Assembly: GCA_002317155.1 (NCBI GenBank)
Contig: DCIR01000074.1
Span: 9,301-27,425 of the forward strand
Origin: Lachnospiraceae bacterium UBA1721
GTDB taxonomy: Bacteria; Bacillota; Clostridia; Lachnospirales; Lachnospiraceae
DNA length: 18,125 nt
Direction of reading: 5' to 3'
Shown: piece after piece, positions 6,693 through 12,420 of the stretch
How positions within the stretch are numbered: the first letter of the stretch is position 1
Layout of the letters: each line of letters opens with the position of its first letter
Position numbers and translations under genes: made by a program
The notes under the pieces: model-generated
Databases searched by the model: none
What the model was told of the DNA's origin: nothing
What the model saw: only the letters and a program-made list of their open reading frames with translations

Positions 6693-9602
6693 TCAAAAAT
6701 TAGAATCATATAACACTTTCTGGTCTGAATTGCCATTAACCGCGTCTTTCCACAAATCACAATCGCAAATAAAACGCTCTCCATCAGCTACTCTTGCGTA
6801 GATATATCCTGAAGATTTTTCCTCCTCATATATCAGAATATTGTCTTCAATCTTAAAATAATTAACAATCGACCCCATACCTTGCAAATAATCATCGGTC
6901 ATAATCAGCTCGTCGCCATCTATTTCCCATCTTCCGCCGCCCAGATAACTTGATGCTCCACCTTCCATATAACTAAACCGATGGTCCTCATAGAACACCA
7001 TATAAAACACATCATGGAATCCATACTTTTCAAACACATAGCTATATGAATAATCTATATAATATGCTTTTCCATTCTCTACAATGCTCTGGTATATTTC
7101 ATCGGCACTTCTCTCCGGATAGTCACCTACCGCATACAGTTCATATATTCCGGGCTCATTTATCACAAACTGTCCTGAGATTCCTTCGCGGGAAGTGATA
7201 CGATACTGTCCTACCGGCAGGTCGGAATACATCCACAACTCGTAGTTCAACATAATAGTCTTACCTGCAGGCAGTTTCTGCTCTACATAATTATATCTAT
7301 ATTTTTTATATTCGTACCATTCCCCATCTATCAGCACATCCAGCGCATAGTCCAGAACATAACTGAACTCGTCTTCAGTATTATTGGCAATGGTTATAAG
7401 CAGTGAAAAATCAGACAAACATTCCGTTACATCCAATACCTCTATGCCTTCTGCCGGCATTGGTCTTTCAGGAGCTGTATAAACAGTTACCTCGCCACAT
7501 TTATTCTCTTTTCGCTCCACTGTTGCTACATTCTCTGCGTATAAATACTTCAATCTCTCGCCAAGATATTCTATGCCCATTACTCTATTCTCTGCGGTAC
7601 TGAATAATGCAGATTCAAATTCACAATCCAATGCCAGGAGAATTTCTGAATTGTCTATGTATTTTTCAATGTGGCTGTCAAATAATGGCTCTACTACCTC
7701 TCTACCGTCAGCATTTTGATACGTAATATTATCAGTAGCAAAAGTTACTCCATAGCGATCCTGCGTAATGATTCCTTCCGTGTCATCAATATAGAACAGG
7801 GTATAATTGTAATCAGCCTGTCCCTGCCCCTCATATAGACTAGCAATCATCAAATAATCCTGACCCTCATAATCTACCAAAAATGCGGAGCCGTTGCCGA
7901 GATGACTCATATGAAAGTCCCTGCTCACAAAGCATGCGCTTTCCTCATATTCACCTTCGTAAATTCCTTTATACACTTTAACAAAACTACCAACGGACGT
8001 GCCATTTATAGCAGTATCAATCGATGCATTCTTGTCCAAATTAAACACTACTGTTTTAATCAGATCATCGATTCCATCATGAGTAACATCCGCGTAAAAA
8101 CAATCAATTTCCAGCTCATACTCTCCAAGTTCATTAAACCGAGCCTCATCGTAGTACTCTCCGCTTTCACCTAATTGTCCCAAATATTCTTCAAATTCAC
8201 ACTCACCTGTATGTAAAGGAACCTCATTTACACCATCATTTACATCATCATTTTCAACAGTTATATCTGTATCAGTAACTGCGTCTGTTGACTGCGGTAA
8301 CTCTTCACTATTTTGTGCTGAATCTGCAGCATCGCCTTCTGATAAGTCATCCCTATTACCGCATGAAATCATAAAGCATCCGGCAAACATTAATACGGCT
8401 AAAGCAATAGCACACACTATTCCATTTTTTGCTCTTTTGCTGTTGAATATGAATGACATTCTGTCTTTTACTACTTCTTTGCTGTTCCCAAAGTCCGCCT
8501 GAAAAGCACTGAAACGCTTTTTCTCTCCAACTAATGAGAGTAACGCCTTCGCATACTTTTCTCTGTAAGCATCGCCCCTGCTGCCTAATGCTATCTGGTC
8601 GCATCTAAGTTCTATGTCATAAAACATCTGCTTCCGTAATATATATACAAACGGATTAAACCAGTTCATACAGCAGATAATATTCATAAATGCTTTTACA
8701 TACAAATCACGATTGTCAAAATGCGCCATCTCATGTGCAAGAATCATTTCGGTAACTTCTTCGTCCCAATCAACACTTCTTTCAGGTACGACTAACACCG
8801 TTCTAAACAACCCAATCAGCATTGGACTATCAACAGCGGAACTCTGATATACTACTAGTGATTTATCTGACTGCGACTTACTTAACTTACCTAGAGTATT
8901 CAAAAACTTCTCATCGCGTAAAGGAATAAAAGTCTTTTTTATTGAACCTGCGAAAAGCAAATATCTGATATGCAAAATAAGCAGCGCTACGCCTACACCT
9001 GCCAACCATATGATGGGTAATACTCTTGCAAATATCAGCTCCTTCGAAGCAAATATATTAGAATTCCTTGATGTAGAATCATTAGAAACATCAGTGCTTT
9101 TTTCAACATCATCACCGACTACGACAGACTCATTTACAGGCAGACTTTCAGTTTTGTCCATATCAGATACAGTTTCATTAGCTATATTCTGGTCAACACC
9201 GGAAGCGTCACTGCTACTACCACCATTCGCCGCATCTGATACTGCTTCTGAAACTGTTTCTGATACTGCTCCCGATAGTGTTGCTTCAGCATCATCCACA
9301 TCATTTCCCTGATGATTAACCATTTCATCCACATGTACAATATTCTCATCAATGCCCGCATTGTTTTCTGCACCACTCGCAACAACACTTTGCTCAGAAG
9401 GCAATGTAAATAAATGTATACCTCCGTTCTGAGTAGAAATATTAAACGGTATAGCAAGCCTTACTGCAAGAATGATCCATATAATCTTCATCCATAATGC
9501 GCCATATCTTTTACGTATCTTTTTGCAAAATATCAGAAGCAGAATCATCAGTATGCTGATTACAATATTTATTTCTATCACATTGAAAAACATTCGTAAC
9601 AT
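6693..9602 (-). CDS. BlaR1/MecR1-like M56 membrane metalloprotease with long outer sensor
   Basis: 969 residues. Membrane helices at about 8-25, 35-54, 188-212 and 388-408 and the zinc motif HEMAH (290-294) on the cytoplasmic loop define peptidase family M56. Between helices 2 and 3 is a low-complexity Ser/Val/Ala/Asp insert (about 85-180, SETVSEAVSDA-type repeats). After the last helix about 560 residues should lie outside: an acidic linker, a domain with a calcium-loop-like DVTHDGIDD, an Ig-like domain at about 714-808 (LIDGEWYEY, LPVGQYRI) and a final lipocalin-like beta domain at about 840-955. No penicillin-binding serine motif was seen, so the ligand is probably not a beta-lactam. Known relatives cleave their BlaI-type repressor, encoded 14 nt upstream. 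AGGG lies 7 nt before the ATG. Confidence 0.87.
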   Translation of the reverse strand: MLRMFFNVIEINIVISILMILLLIFCKKIRKRYGALWMKIIWIILAVRLAIPFNISTQNGGIHLFTLPSEQSVVASGAENNAGIDENIVHVDEMVNHQGNDVDDAEATLSGAVSETVSEAVSDAANGGSSSDASGVDQNIANETVSDMDKTESLPVNESVVVGDDVEKSTDVSNDSTSRNSNIFASKELIFARVLPIIWLAGVGVALLILHIRYLLFAGSIKKTFIPLRDEKFLNTLGKLSKSQSDKSLVVYQSSAVDSPMLIGLFRTVLVVPERSVDWDEEVTEMILAHEMAHFDNRDLYVKAFMNIICCMNWFNPFVYILRKQMFYDIELRCDQIALGSRGDAYREKYAKALLSLVGEKKRFSAFQADFGNSKEVVKDRMSFIFNSKRAKNGIVCAIALAVLMFAGCFMISCGNRDDLSEGDAADSAQNSEELPQSTDAVTDTDITVENDDVNDGVNEVPLHTGECEFEEYLGQLGESGEYYDEARFNELGEYELEIDCFYADVTHDGIDDLIKTVVFNLDKNASIDTAINGTSVGSFVKVYKGIYEGEYEESACFVSRDFHMSHLGNGSAFLVDYEGQDYLMIASLYEGQGQADYNYTLFYIDDTEGIITQDRYGVTFATDNITYQNADGREVVEPLFDSHIEKYIDNSEILLALDCEFESALFSTAENRVMGIEYLGERLKYLYAENVATVERKENKCGEVTVYTAPERPMPAEGIEVLDVTECLSDFSLLITIANNTEDEFSYVLDYALDVLIDGEWYEYKKYRYNYVEQKLPAGKTIMLNYELWMYSDLPVGQYRITSREGISGQFVINEPGIYELYAVGDYPERSADEIYQSIVENGKAYYIDYSYSYVFEKYGFHDVFYMVFYEDHRFSYMEGGASSYLGGGRWEIDGDELIMTDDYLQGMGSIVNYFKIEDNILIYEEEKSSGYIYARVADGERFICDCDLWKDAVNGNSDQKVLYDSNF

Positions 9603-9616
9603 AAGCTATCCCTCAA

Positions 9617-9958
9617 CTACTGTCCCTTTTTCATCTGTGTAATATATTCCTCAAGTTCTGCAATATCATCAGCTGATAAGTTATCTCCATCATATAAAGC
9701 AGCAATAAAATTCTTGGCCGAATTGCGGTAAAGCTTTGTCAGTATATTCTTGCTCTCTACCTTCATATAGCTGTCTTTATCGATTACCGGGGCATACAGA
9801 TTGTTCTTACCTACCTTAGTCACTTCGAGGAAGCCTCTCTCCTGTAATCTTGCGAGAAACGATAATATAGTTGTAGGTGATAATTTTCTGTCTCCATCCA
9901 ATCTCTCTTCTATCTCAAAACGTGTAACAGGCCTGTCATAGTCCCATACGATAAGCAT
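9617..9958 (-). CDS. blaI: BlaI/MecI-family repressor, N-terminus cut off by a stop codon
   Basis: 113 residues from the first ATG after an internal stop. The winged-helix domain is clear (PVTRFEIEERL, then LSPTTILSFLARLQERGFLEVTKVGKNNLYAPV), with a C-terminal dimerisation helix region. The natural start is almost certainly ATG 9991 (AAAGGTG upstream): it gives MKRLPDSEL, then TAA where relatives have Glu, then IMLIVWDY in the same frame. With that codon read as sense the protein is 124 residues, normal for BlaI. Restart at 9958, 3 nt after the TAA, would lose most of helix 1. The repressor may be weak or absent. Its target is probably its own promoter, which carries TACA-TGTA dyads. The downstream M56 protease would be its sensor. 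Confidence 0.8.
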   Translation of the reverse strand: MLIVWDYDRPVTRFEIEERLDGDRKLSPTTILSFLARLQERGFLEVTKVGKNNLYAPVIDKDSYMKVESKNILTKLYRNSAKNFIAALYDGDNLSADDIAELEEYITQMKKGQ

Positions 9959-9991
9959 TATTTACAATTCAGAATCAGGGAGTCTTTTCAT
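9959..9991 (-). other. Detached N-terminal codons of blaI with nonsense codon TAA
   Basis: ATG at 9989-9991, nine codons giving MKRLPDSEL, TAA at 9962-9964, then ATA leading into the frame of the repressor. A single G-to-T change (GAA to TAA) at codon 10 explains it. The ribosome site AAAGGTG lies 9 nt before this ATG. Confidence 0.85.
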
Positions 9992-10012
9992 AATTACAAA
10001 CACCTTTCTACA

Positions 10013-10028
10013 TTCTACATTTGTCGAA
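10013..10028 (-). promoter_or_regulatory. Second BlaI-type operator (imperfect)
   Basis: TTCTACATTTGTCGAA is an imperfect dyad (12 of 16 positions) of the TACA-N2-TGTA class, located just downstream of the expected transcription start of the blaI promoter. Confidence 0.5.
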
Positions 10029-10037
10029 TATATTTTC

Positions 10038-10066
10038 AATCTACATATGTAGAATGTATCTGTCAA
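10038..10066 (-). promoter_or_regulatory. Promoter of the blaI-M56 operon
   Basis: On the minus strand, TTGACA (10061-10066) and TAGATT (10038-10043) are 17 nt apart. It begins only 18 nt after the aspS stop; no terminator for aspS is visible in that gap. Confidence 0.7.
10040..10053 (-). promoter_or_regulatory. BlaI/MecI-type operator
   Basis: TCTACATATGTAGA is a perfect 14-bp palindrome containing TACATATGTA, the core recognised by BlaI/MecI proteins. It overlaps the -10 element, so binding would block transcription. Confidence 0.7.
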
Positions 10067-10083
10067 TAACCCTTAAGGTACAT

Positions 10084-11394
10084 TTATGGAGTCACTCGAT
10101 GAATATCCCTAGGAAACAATGTTGCATATCTAACATTTGAGAATCCCAATAATTGCGCGGTAAAACGCTCTAATCCTAACCCCAGTCCTCCATGTGGTGG
10201 CATTCCATATTTATGAATCATCAAATAACTTTCAAATACAGCAGGATTCATTCCCCTCTCTTCCATCTTTTTAATCTGCTCTTCATAATTATGAATTCGC
10301 TGTCCTCCCGTCGTTATTTCCAGACCTCTAAACAACAAGTCGAAGCTTAATGTTTCCTCCCTATTTTCAGGATTTTCCATTGCATAAAACGGACGCTTCT
10401 TGGTCGGATAATGCGTTACAAAAACAAACTCACTACCTGTTTTCTTCTTCATAATTTCATAAAGCAGTTTTTCTTCCTCCGGCTCAAAGTCCTCCCAATC
10501 CTTTATCTCTCTATTATATGTCCTTGCTATCAATTCCTTAGCTTCCTTAAATCGTATTCTTGGGATTTCCTCAATCATAGGAAGTTCGATTTTTAGTAGT
10601 TCCAGTTCCCTTTTGTAATTAACATCCAATTCTGCAAAAGCTGATTGTATCATTTGAGTCTCCATCTCCATGATTTCTGAAAAATCACTTATAAATCCCA
10701 TCTCAAAATCAACCCCGGTATACTCATTTAAGTGTCTCGCAGTGTCATGTTTCTCAGCACGAAATACAGGTGCAATTTCGTACACTCTTTCAAAAACTCC
10801 TACCATAGTCTGTTTATAAAACTGTGGACTTTGGGCCAGATATGCATCTTTTCCAAAATAATTCAACGAGAAAATATTGGCTCCGCCTTCTGCGCCCTCC
10901 GATACAATCTTAGGAGTATGAATCTCCGTAAAGTTATTTTTCTCCATACATCTTCGAAAGCCTCTGCAAATTCCTTCTTGAATCTTAAAGATCGCCCTTT
11001 CCTTCTCATTTCTTAATGTTACCGGTCTATAGTCCAAAAGATTTTCGATTGAGGTGTCTACTATTTTATTGTTAACCACAATAGGGCTTTCCATCGCAGG
11101 AATGGATAATACCTCCACGCTTATCATCTGCAACTCATACCCAATTTTCGAGCGTTCTTCAGCGACCACTTTTGCAGTCACCAACACACTACTTTCCTCT
11201 ACTATTTCATCTATACCAAAATTCGAAATTTCAGCTGAATATACACACTGTATGACCTCTCTCTTAGTTCTTAACAACACAAAAGCAAAACCACTCATTT
11301 TTCGAACTTTGTATATACTTCCGTGTATTTGAATTATTTCTCCGATATGATTTACTAATTCATTTGCCTCTACTTCTCGAATATTTTTTTCCAT
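10084..11394 (-). CDS. aspS: Aspartyl-tRNA synthetase, archaeal type (possibly aspartate-tRNA(Asn/Asp) ligase)
   Basis: 436 residues from ATG 11394 (GGAGG 10 nt upstream). An in-frame ATG at 11466 would add 24 residues unlike any AspRS, has no ribosome site, and lies in the leader. An OB-fold anticodon-binding domain covers about 1-105; the class II core follows: motif 1 around NNFTEIHTPKI, motif 2 around FRAEKHDTARHLNE, GGQR, and motif 3 GLGLGLERF with Arg410; it ends LFPRDIHRVTP. It attaches Asp to tRNA. Archaeal-type AspRS in Clostridia is often a second, non-discriminating copy that also charges tRNA(Asn) for amidation; this is family knowledge, not shown here. No gat genes are in the window. 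AsnRS is less likely given the C-terminal motif. Expression is probably set by the leader attenuator. Confidence 0.88.
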   Translation of the reverse strand: MEKNIREVEANELVNHIGEIIQIHGSIYKVRKMSGFAFVLLRTKREVIQCVYSAEISNFGIDEIVEESSVLVTAKVVAEERSKIGYELQMISVEVLSIPAMESPIVVNNKIVDTSIENLLDYRPVTLRNEKERAIFKIQEGICRGFRRCMEKNNFTEIHTPKIVSEGAEGGANIFSLNYFGKDAYLAQSPQFYKQTMVGVFERVYEIAPVFRAEKHDTARHLNEYTGVDFEMGFISDFSEIMEMETQMIQSAFAELDVNYKRELELLKIELPMIEEIPRIRFKEAKELIARTYNREIKDWEDFEPEEEKLLYEIMKKKTGSEFVFVTHYPTKKRPFYAMENPENREETLSFDLLFRGLEITTGGQRIHNYEEQIKKMEERGMNPAVFESYLMIHKYGMPPHGGLGLGLERFTAQLLGFSNVRYATLFPRDIHRVTP

Positions 11395-11437
11395 ACTTAT
11401 GATTCCTCCAAATTCGTATTTATTTATGTTATGTAAT

Positions 11438-11482
11438 TTAGAAAAATCTTTGATCCATCCCGGCATCGTCTCTATGCCACAT
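11438..11482 (-). CDS. Short ORF with strong Shine-Dalgarno between terminator and aspS
   Basis: 14 codons, MWHRDDAGMDQRFF, out of frame with aspS and ending 43 nt before it. AAGGAGGTGAT, complementary to the 16S 3' end, lies upstream with AAGGAGG 8 nt from this ATG; an in-frame ATG at 11488 is closer. It holds three Asp codons, and its AGAGACGAT resembles the Asp run of the first leader peptide. It could be a second control peptide or simply load ribosomes for aspS. No function can be assigned. Confidence 0.45.
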   Translation of the reverse strand: MWHRDDAGMDQRFF

Positions 11483-11506
11483 AAACATCACCTCCTTCAA
11501 GGGTAT

Positions 11507-11544
11507 AAAAAAAGACCACACTGATAAAAATACCAATGTGGTCT
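11507..11544 (-). terminator. Intrinsic terminator in the aspS leader (attenuator)
   Basis: AGACCACA (11537-11544) pairs with TGTGGTCT (11513-11520), extended inward by TTGGT/ATCAG pairs including two G-U, giving about 13 bp with a 6-nt loop, followed by seven T. It stands before aspS, not after a gene, so it must be conditional or it would silence aspS. Confidence 0.85.
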
Positions 11545-11556
11545 CACATATCTATC

Positions 11557-11615
11557 CCACACAGGTGCAACTCCAAAAGCGCTTGCACCTGTGATTGTCT
11601 CACAACTGCAAACGC
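11557..11615 (-). promoter_or_regulatory. Competing hairpins of the aspS attenuator
   Basis: Arm 1 GCGTTTGCA (11607-11615, starting at the last base of the leader-peptide stop) can pair over 9 bp with arm 2 TGCAAGCGC (11579-11587). Arm 2 is also inside CACAGGTGCAA (11583-11593), which pairs over 11 bp with TTGCACCTGTG (11560-11570). The tail of that arm, GTGTGG (11557-11562), can pair with CCACAT (11536-11541) in the terminator 5' arm. The pairings exclude each other, so a ribosome position could choose between terminator and readthrough. TGTGAGAC occurs twice (11597-11604 and 11541-11548), each followed by CACA. Folding is by eye. Confidence 0.6.
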
Positions 11616-11662
11616 TATCTATCGTCGTCCCTGTTCAGTTTATTCAACTGGAAATATGTCAT
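11615..11662 (-). CDS. Leader peptide rich in Asp and Asn (aspS attenuator)
   Basis: 15 codons, MTYFQLNKLNRDDDR, then TAG. Asn codons at 7 and 10 and three consecutive Asp codons at 12-14 (GAC GAC GAT) end one codon before the stop, as in classical trp- and his-type leader peptides. A modest ribosome site (AGGCGGG, 8 nt before the ATG) precedes it; a consensus promoter lies upstream, hairpins and a terminator downstream, then aspS. Five of 15 residues are exactly the amino acids a non-discriminating AspRS deals with. I infer that stalling for charged tRNA(Asp)/tRNA(Asn) controls readthrough. Confidence 0.65.
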   Translation of the reverse strand: MTYFQLNKLNRDDDR

Positions 11663-11689
11663 AATAAATACCCGCCTAAAATTTTAACT

Positions 11690-11718
11690 ATACTAGCATT
11701 ATTAATGTTCTATGTCAA
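11690..11718 (-). promoter_or_regulatory. Promoter of the aspS leader
   Basis: On the minus strand, TTGACA (11713-11718) and TAGTAT (11690-11695) are 17 nt apart. Transcription should start near 11683, about 20 nt before the leader peptide. The whole 11395-11799 stretch between aspS and the response regulator is filled by this promoter, the leader and the short ORFs. Confidence 0.72.
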
Positions 11719-11777
11719 TTGTAATTTATATGTGAATTAATCCGCATATTGCATTAATAAATTATATTTGTCTCATT

Positions 11778-11800
11778 AAAAATGAATGTGTTGCCACATC
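11778..11800 (-). terminator. Weak terminator after the response regulator
   Basis: Directly at the stop codon, GATGTG and CACATT can form a 6-bp stem with a GCAA loop, followed by CATTTTT. It is short and AU-rich, so its strength is doubtful. Confidence 0.35.
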
Positions 11801-12420
11801 TAATCCAAATCGCAGCGCAACATACCTCTAATCTCTGTTCTGTTCTGCAAATCAAGCTTACCGAGTATAGAAGATGTTACTTTCTTGATATATGCATAAG
11901 AGTAATTGGTTCTCTCCGCAATCTCCTGATTTGATAATCCGTCCGCAATATATTTTGCAACCATCAGTTCTGTATCCGAGAGTTCTTTAGTCATCATTGC
12001 AAGTGCATCATCCTTGTATTTTTTAACAATCGATTCTTCCGCACTCTTCTTTCTCAGCTGACTGTTAATTCTCGCTATAAGAATATCCTTAATAAACGGC
12101 TTAACAATATAATCGGAGGCTCCGAGTTCGAGGCCCTTTATTTCAAAATCGGGTGCATCCATACCTGTCACAAAAATAACGGGAATATCTCGGCAGTTCT
12201 CTATCCGCTGAACCTCTTTTATCGTCTCAAAGCCATCCATATCCGGCATATCAACATCAAGCAAAATCAAATCACACTTCACACCTTTTTGAAGCAATTT
12301 GAGTGCCTGCGTGCCTGATTTGGCAAGACTGACATCAAATCCGGCCGATATCAATATATCTTCCGAACTGTTAAGCATATTGATATCGTCATCCACACAC
12401 AATATTCTACGTCTCTCCAT
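11800..12420 (-). CDS. Response regulator, REC + LuxR-type HTH
   Basis: 206 residues. Receiver domain at 1-125: acidic residues Asp10-Asp12, phospho-acceptor Asp55 (LILLDVDMPDMDG), Thr85, Lys107-Pro108. A linker of about 20 residues leads to a LuxR-type HTH at about 146-198 (LSDTELMVAKYIADGLSNQEIA, then YSYAYIKKVTSSIL). Its start overlaps the end of the hybrid kinase by 14 nt, so the two are coupled and almost certainly partners: phosphate should flow from the kinase through its REC and Hpt domains to Asp55. The ribosome site is weak (GAAAG), which fits coupling. Target genes unknown; the lipoprotein operon upstream is a candidate. Confidence 0.9.
   Translation of the reverse strand: MERRRILCVDDDINMLNSSEDILISAGFDVSLAKSGTQALKLLQKGVKCDLILLDVDMPDMDGFETIKEVQRIENCRDIPVIFVTGMDAPDFEIKGLELGASDYIVKPFIKDILIARINSQLRKKSAEESIVKKYKDDALAMMTKELSDTELMVAKYIADGLSNQEIAERTNYSYAYIKKVTSSILGKLDLQNRTEIRGMLRCDLD

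Noticed and set aside
9182..9312. Short tandem repeat in the M56 gene (SETVSEAVSDA-coding)
   Set aside because: The units are irregular and explained by a low-complexity Ser/Val/Ala linker rather than a DNA repeat element.
11395..11466. N-terminal extension of AspRS from ATG 11466
   Set aside because: No ribosome site at that ATG; the 24 extra residues do not resemble AspRS, and ATG 11394 has GGAGG and fits the OB-fold start.
11395..11690. T-box riboswitch in front of aspS
   Set aside because: Expected for a Firmicute synthetase gene, but no AGGGTGGnACCGCG-like T-box sequence or antiterminator of that form is present; a leader peptide explains the terminator better.
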